A stretch of 64,000 bases of DNA from Lichenostomus cassidix (taxonomy: Eukaryota; Chordata; Aves; Passeriformes; Meliphagidae). This document shows positions 13,918 to 25,827 of this stretch, piece by piece. Both the position numbers and the translations under genes were made by a program. The notes under the pieces were generated by a model. That model was not told where the DNA came from. It made no database searches and was given only the letters and a program-made list of their open reading frames with translations. The stretch lies in assembly GCA_008360975.2 (NCBI GenBank), contig CM039194.1, positions 10,526,426-10,590,425 of the forward strand, written 5' to 3'. The stretch's first letter is position 1. Each line of letters opens with the position of its first letter.

Positions 13918-13947
13918 CTATGTATTTATACCTTTATAAATACATAG
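13918..13947. repeat. Perfect 13-bp inverted repeat with 4-base loop
   Basis: CTATGTATTTATA at 13918-13930 is exactly complementary to TATAAATACATAG at 13935-13947; the loop is CCTT. AT-rich, so a cruciform or RNA hairpin is possible, but it is too short to be a microRNA precursor. Confidence 0.7.
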
Positions 13948-14322
13948 GACTTTGATGCCTTTGTGGATGAAAGGAATCATATAAATGGTAATTTCATTGC
14001 ATAATTGTCTTACTGAATATTTTTCAAAAATATATTTAGTAGGATAGATGTAGTACATCAGGCAATTAATCATACTAGTCAATTAAACTGCTTTGGGATT
14101 TTTTAAAGGATTAACAAGTATTTTCTGGTGTTTATAGAACATGCAATGTTTCTCTTACAAAAGCTACCTGAATATAAATGTTTATTTCTTACCTTGTATT
14201 GCATCAAGTTTGCATCTACTTCTCATTAGAAATGCTCACACGGTTATAAACGTTTTTGAGAAACTTACTGCGCTGTCCTATGGTAAGAGCAGTATGTTAA
14301 TTGTCAAGGGTTTTATTTAGGA

Positions 14323-14349
14323 GATATATATATATATATGTATATATAT
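14323..14349. repeat. (TA)n microsatellite
   Basis: Alternating TA interrupted by a single TG step near 14340. Length is probably variable between individuals. Confidence 0.9.
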
Positions 14350-14689
14350 GCTAATAGAGTATCATACTAGAATAATAAAAATGCTTCAACTTTGGAGGAA
14401 GTTTTTGAAGTCTTTAGATTTCTTCAAAGTCCATGACCTTTTCTTCTGCTCCCTGAGGGACAGATGCCAAAGCTATTCAGACAGTCTCACTTTTGAGCTC
14501 ACTGGAGTAGCAAAGCTGAAATAAAACGTGTTGTAAACTAGAATTTTGTGTTTCTTATTATGCACTTCATTAAACTAGAGGGTTGTTTTTTTTTTACATA
14601 AGCATTTGTCATCTCCATGTCAGATTTCTCAACGAACATGTTGAATTAACAGGACGTGTTTAATGCAATCTTGACAGAAAGGTTAATGA

Positions 14690-14735
14690 GAATTCATGAG
14701 TTCATGAATTCATGAGTTCCATGAGTACATGGAAC
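14690..14735. repeat. Cluster of short palindromes built from ATTCATGAG / CCATG units
   Basis: TCATGAATTCATGA (14 bp, about 14702-14715) is a perfect palindrome inside a short imperfect direct repeat of AATTCATGAGTT. It is followed immediately by an 8-bp stem, GTTCCATG (14716-14723) with CATGGAAC (14728-14735), loop AGTA. Confidence 0.65.
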
Positions 14736-14739
14736 CACA

Positions 14740-17440
14740 GTAAGTTGTAATTCGGCTTGTCTTAAACAGAGGTACTTATTTGTTCTGCAGTGAATGAAAT
14801 TAAAAATGTTTTGAGAAATTTCATCCTTTGGTAATATCCAGTACTCTCTGTCCACTGATAGTGCACAAGATCTAGAAGGTGGGTGCCCACCAGCTGAATT
14901 ATTTTGCCAAAAAATGTATGAGACAGATCTTTCAGCCTGCACACGTAGAAGGGAAAATCATTTGTGCATCTGCCTGGATGAAACTGCATGGCATCAAGGT
15001 CTCATGGCTGAGAATTGCAGAAGGAAAAGTGTAAATGAAGGCCAATATCATGGTCACATCCTGGTGAGAGTGGGTGCTGGTTTATGGCTGCTGCTTTCTC
15101 CCATCATTGCCCTTGTTTAGCCAGCCCAGTTACACAGAGGACTCACAAGGGGCTCAGGACAGTGAAGCCTATGGCTTCCTTGCACTTAGCCCTGATACCT
15201 GCAAAATCTGCATTTTTACATGGCTTATGGAAAATTCCCAGAAGTTCCCATGCCTGCCTCTAAACCTGCAACAATTTTCAGTGAAAGGGATGATCAAAGT
15301 ATTAAACAGCAAAGTTTGAGTAGCTCTGTGCCCTTGAGCTGCATGTGGCTGGTGACTGCCCTGTGCCACGAATGCTTTTGGGCAAGAGCACACCCTTGGA
15401 AGGGAAGTAAGCAATAAGTGAGGATTGCAAAAACAGTATTTGTTCTTTTGGGGAAAGCTACCAATCTTGATGATGGTAATCACAGGTCTGCTTTTCTAAC
15501 TTGATTAGAATCACAGTTGTGACTGCCAAATCAAACAAATTGGCATGTGATGGTGGGAACTTAAAAACCCATCAATTACGTACACTCCTACACTAAGGAC
15601 AACCTGATTGCTGCTGCTGTTAGTTCAGTTTCCCTGTTGTACATTTTCTGTGTAAAGCCAGTATTATTTTTAAAATCCTTCTTTCTGCAGTCAAGGTCAA
15701 AACAGGAGAAAACTGTTATTTACATGATGAGTCATCTGATAGAGTTCAAGCATTGAAAGCTGTGTTCTTGACAGGAAGAGGAAACAAGAACATCTTAGAG
15801 TTTATTGCACCAACTCACAGCTCATTGTACAAGCTTAAATAGAAATATCATTTGCAGTAATTTAATTACCTTTTTCCAAGCTTGTTCCAATCTCTACGCC
15901 TGCATTCAGTTAACCCGTAAAATTCCTTTTTCCAGTATTCCAGTGATGTGGTATAATGGTCGTATAAAAGGGGATTAGCTGGTTTTGGGTGATGGGCTTG
16001 GTGAAAGACACAAATTTCAGGATTTTTTCCCTTAATGCATGGGTGCAAGAGGTACCAATGCTTGAGGTGCTTCAAAGCTGTGGTCGTAAATGGTCTGACC
16101 TTCCTGAGAGGTGCCAGCCTCTTAGCATAGGAGAAAGGCTTCTATTTTTTTTCAGTTTCAGAATTCGTATTTTGAGATTTTCCTAGCAAACAGATTATTT
16201 GAGCCATTTGAAACATCAAAGGAGGTGTTTCTTGGCTTGGGTGCATCTTTAATTTAAAGCAGATTTATAAAAGGCCAAAACAGGATAATGCTGCAAAAGG
16301 ATTAGCTGTGGTTACTTGATTTCTGAGCAAACAGACTAATTTTGCTTTCTTTGTATGGGTGTCTTTCACAGCAAGTCCATTCAGTGAGTGTTGAACTAGG
16401 CCTGGGGTTTGGTTTTTCCAATTTTTTTTTATTTATTTCTTGTTGTTTCTATTGTGCTCTTTAGAAATCAGAAATGTTGCTGAAAGCTTTAACTTCAAAG
16501 CTTAAGCCTGCTTACCCTCCTTTGGTTGCTATGCTCCAAAAGCCATTCCTAAAGCTTCTTTGCTAGTAACTGTCAAATGTTTTGTTTCAGCGCTTCTTAG
16601 CGTCGGAGCTTCAGTCTGGCTTTTGTTTTGATTACAAAATAAAAATTCTGAGAAGTCAATTAAAAAGCAGGCTGGCATTCCTAGGACTTCAATCTTGTTG
16701 CTAGTCTGAAAGCAACCAGAGCAGTGGTGCTGCAGGATGCTATTTTACACTTGTACTTCAGATTTACTCTGTCTGTAAACAACAGAGAAAAACTCTATCT
16801 GAGACCTGAAAGTTTGCTGGGTGCTGTACATTTCACACATCAGTAACAAGGAATGAACACTGCTGGGGCCACATCATGGTCAGTGAAATCTTGGCAAACC
16901 TGTTGTGAACTGCTTAATCTAACAGGTGTAATGGAAACAATGGAATAGCTATTCTAGAGAAGAGGATTGGCTTCCTGAAATCTATTATCAGGGAATAAGG
17001 TGTTACTTGGGAACAGAAAAACTGAGATTGACTTTCACCTCTCACATTCAAAGACAAAGGTTAGTTAGAAAAAGATGACACATTTGAAAACCAAGAATGC
17101 ATGCTGGAAAAACTGATGTTTCCAGTTTTGCAGAGGGACTTCAGGACATGATGGCATGTTTGACCTATGACTGGTAGCACAAGTGAACTCCTGAGTTTGC
17201 TGCTTACTGCACCACCAAGCTGTCAAAAAAAAAAATGCAGTGAGTTCTAAGAAATCATTGCTACTGAAGGATGTATGAGCTCTGAAGCCCAGAGTACAGC
17301 ACTTGGCCTGACCCTTGTTCTCTGTCTCTCCTGGGAGCTCCCCAGACCTTTGTCCACATGGATTATGAGATGTTTCCAGGTACTTCCTCCTTCTCCTCAA
17401 TAATTTCATAACACAGACCCTAGGAAGCACAGAAATTTAT
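14740..17440. other. Intronic sequence without recognised genes
   Basis: Nothing codes here that I can support. The one local oddity is a TTTGTTTCAG acceptor-like end at 16581-16590, followed by an unusual knot of CpGs (16591-16606). The rest is plain AT-rich intron. Confidence 0.5.
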
Positions 17441-17448
17441 AACCAAAC

Positions 17449-17602
17449 AATCACAGGATGGTTTGGATTGTAAAGGAACTCAAAGAGCATCTGGTTCCAA
17501 CCCCCTTCCATGGGTGGAGACATCTGTCACTAGACCAGGCTGCTAAAAGCCGCATCCAACCTGGCCTTAAACAGGGATGGACAAAACACTCCAACTGTTA
17601 CT
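17449..17602 (-). mobile_element. CR1 LINE 3'-end fragment (degraded, antisense to SPOCK1)
   Basis: Read on the + strand this is the reverse complement of the familiar avian CR1 3' end. It begins with a TCACAGGATGG-type start, then TGGTTCCAACCCCC, a CCATGG-like core, CACTAGACCAGG, CTGCTAAAAGCC and ATCCAACCTGGCCTT, and ends in GGGATGGA. Several substitutions and the loss of the rest of the element mark it as an old, dead 5'-truncated insertion. The short + frame across it is a by-product. Confidence 0.88.
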
Positions 17603-18049
17603 CAATAATTGTGACAAGGTTGCTAGAGAAGAAACGGGCAGCACAGAATGAATTCAAGACTTAATTCACTGTTTCAAGAGGGGAAGCAGGTGCAGTAGCA
17701 ACTTTTCTTCCACTTTGATTGGTAAACTTAGATATATCAGAGAGAGGGTTGAGCTGTTCTCAGTTCATACAGCCACAACAGGTCAGAATTCCATCCCAAA
17801 TCACATCCTGTCAGGCATTAGATAGCCCAAAAGTAACTGCAAATATAGTACTAAATAGTTTGCTGCAATTACTGATTGATAGGGAGAGTTGATTGGGAGA
17901 TTTTTGGCATGCTAAGATATTGGATCATACCAATTGCATAAAAGCCTGCAGGAAGCATGACTACCCTTTATAGTGGCCACCAGCTGCTCCTTTCAGTCCA
18001 GGTATGGACAGATGGATATGGGAATGACTGTTTAGATGGAGCATTGCCT

Positions 18050-18430
18050 CATCTGAAATCTAAATTGGTGCAGTCGCATGGCATGGGTGAATTGCTCTGT
18101 TTATAATGCGATTGACTGGGTGGAGACCCTGTGCTTGGGGGTCTGAATGTCTTGTGTTGCCTTCCCTCTGCCATGTGCAGGTGGTTGTTTGGCTGGTAAT
18201 GGGAGTATCAGTGTGTGTACAGAGCCACAGATCGTTACCTCTTGATTATGTTCACGTTATCTGATGTGTTGTCTCCATGAGAGAAATTAAATTGCCTTTA
18301 GTAATTTGAAGCGAGTAAAAATGACAAATCATCATTCTCATGTGATCGGTAAATGGCTGCAGAATGAGAATGAGAATGCATCTCAATTACATGGCAAGTA
18401 CATTTCAAGCAGCATCGATCACTCCAAATC
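18050..18430. promoter_or_regulatory. CpG-retaining AT-rich block, candidate conserved noncoding element
   Basis: The block is AT-rich yet keeps about seven isolated CpGs (for example GTCGCAT, ATGCGATT, ATCGTTA, CACGTTA, AGCGAG, ATCGGT, ATCGAT), while the DNA around it is strongly CpG-depleted. It also has AAATTAAATTG, TAATTTG and a GAATGA triplet repeat at about 18361-18378. No open frame explains it. Conservation is inferred from composition, not seen by alignment. Confidence 0.35.
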
Positions 18431-21180
18431 TCCAATTGTTTTTCTGTGATTTTCTTTACTTTTAATCTAAGATGGCTTTGGTCTATTAAAGGGAAAAAAA
18501 TTGTAGCTTCATTCCATTTTGAATAGTGCTATTAGCTATGAACTCTCAGCTGATGATTATGAGGAGTTAGAATAGGGAATAATTTCACAGAGACAAAAGC
18601 AATACAATATAAATCTAAAAATGAAAGAAAAGAAATGCAGTAGGAAAGTGATTTTTAAAGTCCGTGTCTTGAGATAGAGCTGACTGGTGTACTGGAAAGC
18701 AAAACCTCCCATGTGCAACTAGAAAACTTTCATCATCAGTGACCTGTCATGCAAATCCTGCAGGGAGACAACAGAGTAGACATTGAGCAGCAGGAAAAGC
18801 TTCTGTGACTGAATGTAGAATATGGGGATGGGTGACTGTGCATCATCTCCTTGGCACCTCAAATCCTGCATTTGTGCACAAGCAACCATCTCATACAGCC
18901 CAGAGTGTAAGTAGGACCTTCCTACTCAAAAATGACCTGGAGAGTCACCAAAATCAAAGTGCTGTAGCCTTTGCATGAAAAGTAACAGGAGGAGGATGGG
19001 AGGAGAGCAGGGTGGTTTGCAGATTTATGCCAGGCTGGTACTTTGTGTTAAATCTCAGTGAGAAGGGAGGATGGGTGTCTTTATTTTGACTCAGAAATTC
19101 ACAGCAACAGAGGTGCTTTGTCTTCACGTCCCATTCAACTTGTATTGGTCTCATCACTCAGTGAGGGACAAGTTGAAATCAGCATTGCACAAATGTTTTC
19201 AACTTATGAATTGACTCTTCTGTGTCAAGTTCCAGCTCTGTTTGGTCTGTACTTCTCCAATAAGGACCTGACGTTCTTACAAGATGATAAACCAGCTGAG
19301 ATAAGCCCACACACACCCCTTGACCTAGGGGTTTCCGGAATTGGCATCTAAATTACATGTAAAAACAAATTCAATTTTTTTATGAGGCAGTATATTTTGG
19401 TGCCTGGAACTATTTTCTTGCTTATTCATAGAATGGGAGCCATTTCCTTTCATTGTAACATTGCATTAATAAATGATCTCTTGAATGTCCTTCACCTCCA
19501 CATCCAGTGTTGTGACCTTAAATGCCATATCATCTGGCTCATGCAATCAACTGCATTTTTTTAAATTTCCTGCTTCACATTGAGCTGATTGCCACTTGTT
19601 TCTCAGGGCAATGTGTTTTATATTAAAACAGAATTTTGTGCTTCGGTGGTCTGTCCAGAAGTCCCCAAATTAGCTGATTCTGCTCTGTCTGTAAGGGCAG
19701 TTTGCAGCAACATGAGTACAAGATAATTTGCTTGGTTTTCAGCCCTGCCAATCAAAACTGAGATGGTTCCACATGCCTCCAATCAGTCATCCTACTGACT
19801 CTTCAGCTCTCAGTCAGTTTGGAAAACGGTTTTGAGGTTTTTTTTATAAAGTCTTTAATATTTACCTTTTTCTTTTTTAATTTCTTTATTTATTAACTCA
19901 TGGACTTTGCTTAGGAGCAGAGGTGGCCCTCTTCAGAGCAGTCAGGCTTTATGTTGTCTAAAATCACTCCTTGTCTTTAGCATATGAAAAGAAGGAGCTC
20001 CTTCTGTTCTCCTTCTCCTGAGAGGTTGAAGCCTATTTTTAGAGAAGTGTGCACAGTTCTAATTATAATGCAGAGCCACAAAATATGCAATTAATGCCAT
20101 CCTGAATTGCATGATTGTTGCCAATTGCAACTCAGCTTGCTCTTTTCTGAACACCAAGAACCAATTGTTCTTGAAAGATCAACCTTCTGACTTTCCAGTT
20201 GCTCTGGAAATGGTACTCAGTTGTTTAAACTTATGCTGTAATAGTGAAAAACATTTACTTCCTGATTTTATGCAGCTGGGATCTAACAAAAAAATCAACT
20301 AAAAATTTTAAAATTAAAAAAATAATAATATTGTTACACTTTAAAATCTTAAAACTGGCAATCCTAATCTTAGGGACGTGAGCCCTGTGCTGGGAGCACT
20401 TGCAGTTGTTGACGTGACCTCCTGGCTTATCCTGATATTTAAAGATTGCCTTGATCTTACTCTCTCCTTGTGTTCCCTGGTAATTTTACCTGGAAGAAAA
20501 AGTCCTGCAGCTCTCCCTCATTAGAGCTGCAGAGTTGCAGAGGGCAGAGCCTTGCAGTGTGGAGCAATTTCTTGTCCTTGGAGCTTTGCAGAGTGAGATC
20601 TTTTGGTGTTACTGCATTTGGCTGCATAAATCCGTTCAACCTATTTAATATCAGTGGCTTGCAACCTGGGTCTCTCTCTTCTTGACCCTCCACCTGGAAG
20701 CTGTTCTTTTTTTCTAGCAGATTATGAACCACCAGCCTGTCAGCTAAGTGTGCAATGAGAGATGTTCTCAAATATTTGTTGTTTACCTGGGATATAATAA
20801 GGTCCTTCGTGTCACTCCTTGCAGAGAGGGGAATTTCTGAGCCTATCAGCTATAACATCTGCTTCAAAGCTAGAGCTAGCACACATTTTAAAAAGGCTTT
20901 AATATGTATTTACACAATAGATTGGTTGTGTTAATTAGAGTTTATTCCACCACTGGTATGCATGCATAACCCCCATTAATATCAACACCAACTATGTATT
21001 CTCATAAGGAGAACAGAGCTCCTAATTAGAGCTCCAGGATTTTAAGATATCTTCGTACAGCTTTTATTGCAAAGATTAAGTGTCGTGTGCTTGCCTGGTA
21101 TGTATTCTAATAGGAAAAAAATGGTGGGGTTTTTTTATAATTACTTTTTTCCCCAGCCTCCCTTTTATTTTTCTTGCAAT
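18431..21180. other. Intronic sequence, nothing notable
   Basis: AT-rich with short T and A runs (around 19840-19890 and 20300-20330). No gene, repeat family or structured element recognised. Confidence 0.5.
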
Positions 21181-21184
21181 AACA

Positions 21185-21510
21185 CGAGCCAGTCCCATCC
21201 TGGAGCAGTGCAAGGCAGGGCAGTAGGCCTGGCAGTGGGGAGCTTCACCCTGTGTGCAGAAGGGTGCCCAGGGAAATGGGATGACTACAGCAGCTACCTG
21301 AGTGCTGGTGTGGCTATGGAAGAGCCATCAGTGCCAGCAGAAACCTGCCCAAGGGGTCAGTCCTGGGACAGAGCTGTGTCCCAGGACAGCTCTTCTCCTT
21401 CCCAACACCCAGCACAGTGGAGATCTGCTGTGCAGAGCAGCAGAGCCCATGGCAGGGAGGGGAAGTGCTAAGGGACCACACAGCCCTGTCACACAGCCCA
21501 GAGTCTGAGA
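21185..21510. other. GC-raised patch, not a CpG island
   Basis: The local GC content is clearly above its neighbours, with many CAG/CTG and CCC/GGG words but almost no CpG, so it is not a promoter-type island. Both + frames across it are chance frames. It may be an old repeat relic, but I cannot assign a family. Confidence 0.4.
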
Positions 21511-22525
21511 CTATGGCAAGACTTCACGTTAGTGCCTGCTTCTTAACAAACATGATTCATTCATGTGGTTGACTGCTGTCTCTCAATCCTTATTTCAGGA
21601 TTCCAGGTTTTACAGGGCCTGAAAAGTCTGGAGAATTCCCATTAAAACTTAATGTATGTGTTCAGCAGGATGCAATGGAAGTGCACCATATGACATTTCT
21701 TTAGGGATTTGTAGAAAAGATACTGAACCTTTTTTTGTTGTGACAAGTTTAAAAAAAAAACCCACACTTGATCTGAGTGTGTTCCAAATACAGTATTTTT
21801 TTCCATCTGATGAAAACTGGAAGCAGAGGCTTATAAAGAAAATAGTGATAAGAGTCCCAGCTAAGGAAGCAATGGCAAGCACTGCTCTAAACCTTGTAAA
21901 CAAACAACCCCTCTCAAAGGGGTGTCTGAATTCCAATGGATTCTAATTATCTGCCAAGACAGATAGGTAGGAAAGAGTACTGATATCAAGAAACTCTGGA
22001 CTGAAAATATATACATGCTATAATTTTAGGAAATTTTAGCTTCTGCCTGTGGCAGGTACTGGGTAAAAGATAAGGTAGAAAATAATGAGCTTTTGTTATT
22101 TGTATGTGTAGTTTCGAAGAGACATATTGTGAGTGAACAAAAGATGCACCATAAAACAAACACTGCACTGAAATCATTCTTGGTGAAAATGTAAAAAGCT
22201 GTAGGGTGCTAAAAATGCAATGTCTTCCAGGCAAGAGCACTGTTCAACAACAGAGCCTTGGAGACACTGTCATTAATATGATGTAATATCTCAGGAGTTT
22301 AACATTTAATTAGTATACTATAAAATTTAACCTCCTGTTTCATTGTTCACTCTTTCTCAAACAAGACTTCATGTTTATCTTTGTCATGTATATTGTCTGC
22401 TAGTTCCTACATACCCTCCTTTTTAATTTACATTAAATTAATGATAGAAACAACAGAAGTTTGGAACTGAAAACTTTCTCCTGTATTAGCATGACTACAA
22501 GAAATTTTCAGTTAGAGATTTTTGA

Positions 22526-22593
22526 ATTAGGAGTTGGTCTTCGATGATCATTGTGCATTCCTTCCAGTTGAGGATACTCTATGATTTGATGCA
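22526..22593 (+). mobile_element. CR1 LINE 3'-terminal fragment (short, + strand)
   Basis: The sequence matches the terminal CR1 pattern in order: GGAGTTGGTCTTCGATGATC, then a TTGTG...CCTTCCAGTTGAGGATA stretch, then CTCTATGATTTGATG corresponding to the ATTCTATG terminal repeats. Only about 70 bp survive. Confidence 0.75.
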
Positions 22594-22750
22594 CTAAGAC
22601 CAAAGAGGGGTCTTGGAGAGCCTCCCCCGAGGGATCCCTGGATTAAGTGTGCTCTGTCCTCCCCTTCCCTGGAGTTTGTTTTGTTGGCTGTGAGCTCACC
22701 CAGGATCCTGTGAAGTGCTCTGTCTGTGCCCTAGGAACAGGAGCAATGCT

Positions 22751-22784
22751 GGGTGTCCCAGGGATGTCCCTGGGATGTCCCAGG
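22751..22784. repeat. Three tandem GGG(A)TGTCCC units of 10-11 bp
   Basis: GGGTGTCCCA, GGGATGTCCCT and GGGATGTCCCA in a row. Each unit is nearly palindromic and resembles, but does not fully match, the NF-kappaB consensus GGGRNWYYCC. It lies in a GC-raised stretch (about 22620-22830). Confidence 0.55.
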
Positions 22785-22829
22785 CCCCCTGGGGCATCTG
22801 CAGCAGCTTTTCAATTCCTGCTTTGCCAC

Positions 22830-25780
22830 TAAAGATGCTGTCAGGGCTAGGATGTGCTGCTGTACCTGGTTGTGTTTTAAGCAAATCCATGAGCTGCTTC
22901 TGTCAGGATGCAAAGCTCTTCAGACATTAATGCACTGGGCTGTACCAAGCTGTCCAGGAAAACATTCATTAGTCAAATATACACCCTTGCACAAAAGATC
23001 ACAGTAAATTACTCGACAAGATTACTTACTTGCAGGTTAGATCAAAACCTGGCTGCCAGAAGTTGAAAGCCAATATAAAGGCAGAGATATGCTGTTTTAT
23101 TACATCATTAACAAAAAATCTAGATTCTCCTCTAGCAGGGACTGGAGGCTGGAGACTAGCAGACAAGAATAAAATAGCTAGGAATAAATTTTATGTAGCT
23201 ATTTTCTTTCTCCCTCAAATGTGAATGCTTATGCAAAACACATTGCTGTAGATTCACTGACAATAAAGAGGGAATCATTATACGAGTAGTGGATTCTCAG
23301 GGGAACACTTTAACCAAAACACACTCTGCAGTAATTTCCCACATCTTAGTTGAATAAATTAATTTATGAATTTTCCATGAATATGTTCAACCATTTCTCC
23401 CCTCATATATTTTATTGATCTCCATATACATTTAGCAACAAATAACAGAGCTGCTTTTCCATTTGCAGTAAAATAGTTTAGAGATGTTTATGTGGGCCTT
23501 GGGGTTCAGAGTAAACAAATGCAGTTCACACACCAGGGAGGCAGTAGAAAAATACAGAGCTTGCAAGACCCAGGGAGCTCTAGCAGAGCGGCTCAGCAGA
23601 GAGTCGAGGCATATCCAATCATATCACTGGCAAAATGAGTCCCCTGAAATGAGAGGGACCAGACCCAAACTGTGGGGCTGCTCCCACTGAGTCCTGTGCA
23701 CAGTCACTGCAAGGAGCCTTGTGACTCATGTCTGCAAAATGTATAATGTCCCTCTGCGACATGTGAAAGACTGCGAGTTTTTCCAAATACTGTGTATCAT
23801 TCTATTGTGCATGGTCTGGAGAAAGCCAGCAGGCTCCTTATAGACTGTAGATCCATAGGCAAAGTAGTCCAAAAAAGTCATTATTGCTCCACAAGACATC
23901 CTCTGTGGCCACTCTGCCTCTGAATATCACTTAGTGAGGCTTAAGCAATGTCATTAAATCCAAAGTTGAGCTACTCATGTAGGTTATTACAGTGAGTAAG
24001 CACAGCATCCATGTTTTCCTTTAGGGAAGGAATAAAGACTTACATACAGTGATTAGGTGTTGAAAAGTAATTAGTATTATCCTAATTTAATATTAAAATG
24101 ATGGAGTTCTTTAATCATCATGCCCCAGCACCAAACATCCCAAACAAGCATGGTGGGAATATAATGTGGTTAATCATGGGTGTAAACTTACATGTGACTG
24201 TGCCATAGCAATCTTCAAGCTGGGCTCTCCTCCTCGCCCTCAGATAATAGAACCCTATTAAGCAGTTTATTTTTTTGGTTTATGTTTGGCTTTTTGATTG
24301 TCATTTTTATCCATCATATGGAAAGCTGAGGAAAAACTTGCCTTGCTGTTTCTAAGTCTAAAGCTCTTTCTTTCTTAACTGCACGTAATAATGGGCTTGA
24401 AATAGGCTGTGCCATCTTAAAGGTTGGTATTTGAAGTATAATTGCTAATGCTTGGATACATAATTTACATTTATTATGCATAATAAAATATGTAAGTAAC
24501 TGATGTTCTGTAAGGGATTAAATGATCAACTCCAGCTGCTGGAAGAAGATTTATGCCTGTGTTCTCAATAACACATTGACTATCAGAATATGTTGCAGAA
24601 GGTCACTGCCTTCAGGACTTCACTCAGAGAGTGTCATCCTTTCTCCCCTTCTCTTTCCTTCTGATGTACTCTCTCATCTTTGTGCTCTGTGCAAAGTGTA
24701 TTTATGGAGCAAACAGTTGAAAAATAAGTGCATAGATTCTCTTCAGTCTTGTGAGAAACTGGTGTAAAATGCAAGCTAAGCATGCACATGTTTGTGTGTG
24801 GCCTGAGAAGGGCAAGACATCACAGAGAGCTCAGAATCACCCTGATGCATTGAAGCTGAGGATGGCAGGGATATAATGTCGACAGAAAGGGATGTAGGCA
24901 CAGGATAATGGTCTCCTGCTGCTAGATTAAAGCCTGGGCAAAGATGAGCCCTTTTAACAAAAACAAACGCAGGCAAAGCCCAGATATTTGCAGTACTTTC
25001 AAAGCAGGAGGTGTTTATCTTGTAACAACATCCAGCTCTGTGCTCTTGGCTTCCACTGCACCAGAATAACAGAGGATGTGCTGTGGGTTCCAGCAGTGGC
25101 TGTTGCTCAGTGAGCCTCTCTTGCCCACTGCATCCTCCATGGTAACACCATGGGCTCAGGCTCCGTGTCCTTCAGCTGTGTCAAAACACATCATGTCCCA
25201 CTGTGCAAACATGTTGGCCTGCTTTTGAATGAATCATAGAATTAATCTTTAATAAAACTCAGATCAAAGGGATTTTACAGCCCAGCATTCCTGTTTTCCT
25301 TGGCAGGGGGCAGTCCCTGCAGGGAGGAGGGCCAGCCTGGGCGCCACAGGCAACACTCCCCTGCGCATCAAAAGCCCTTGGATTCTGGTCTGGTAAAAGC
25401 AGTGCTTGAAGAAGACAAAAAATGGAACTGAATTCAGTTCATTAGGTATCAAGCCAAAGAGAACAGTTGTGTTTCTGCTGCCCTGCACTGTTTTCTTTCA
25501 CGTCATTTTATTAGTACATTAGCCCAATCTCCAGCCACTGGTGCTGCTGGGCACAGAATGGGGAAATACCCATGGGGCAGTCACTGAAGAGAGGGCAACT
25601 ACACAGGCACAGAGCTCTTGGAGGAAAGTCAGAACTAAAATGTATGTAATGCAAACAACAAAGGCTAGGAATAGCCAGTGTTATGTCATAAAAGTATTTG
25701 TAATAGAGATTGCAGTTTTGCAAGCTATCCAATGCCATTACTGATAATGCAATTTCTCATTTAATCCACAGCTGCTATTT
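22830..25780. other. Intronic sequence upstream of the exon, nothing notable
   Basis: No gene or named repeat. GC rises modestly at about 25265-25375. Short frames here overlap on both strands and lack domains. Confidence 0.5.
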
Positions 25781-25789
25781 TATATCTTG

Positions 25790-25827
25790 TCCTAATTAGT
25801 ATTCTTGCTCTTTTTTTATGCTTTTAG
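25790..25827 (+). other. 3' splice site of the SPOCK1 exon (branch-point-like motif, pyrimidine tract, AG)
   Basis: A branch-point-like CCTAATTA begins at 25791, about 33 nt before the exon. It is followed by a T-rich tract (25809-25826) and the acceptor AG at 25826-25827. There is an AG in the branch region (about 25798) but none in the tract itself. The layout is that of a normal U2-type acceptor, and it fixes the exon start at an intact TGC codon. Confidence 0.85.

Larger units (their letters stand above)
1..25827 (+). other. SPOCK1: SPOCK1 intron upstream of the exon (partial)
   Basis: No part of this stretch encodes the preceding testican segment (the first three Kazal cysteines and the GSDG-type loop), so that exon lies before the window. 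All open frames here are short (under about 140 codons), overlap one another on both strands, lack recognisable domains and look like chance. The contents are listed separately: simple repeats, hairpins, two CR1 relics, possible regulatory blocks and an oligo(A) feature. Confidence 0.8.

Noticed and set aside
17458..17664. 68-codon + frame
   Set aside because: It runs through the antisense CR1 3' end, so it is repeat-derived.
21067..21508. 134-codon + frame in a GC-raised patch
   Set aside because: GC-raised composition lowers stop frequency. Two different + frames are open at once, which argues for composition rather than coding.
25225..25260. ATGAATCATAGAATTAATC as a CR1 start
   Set aside because: Only the short ATCATAGAAT word matches; the following sequence does not continue the CR1 pattern.
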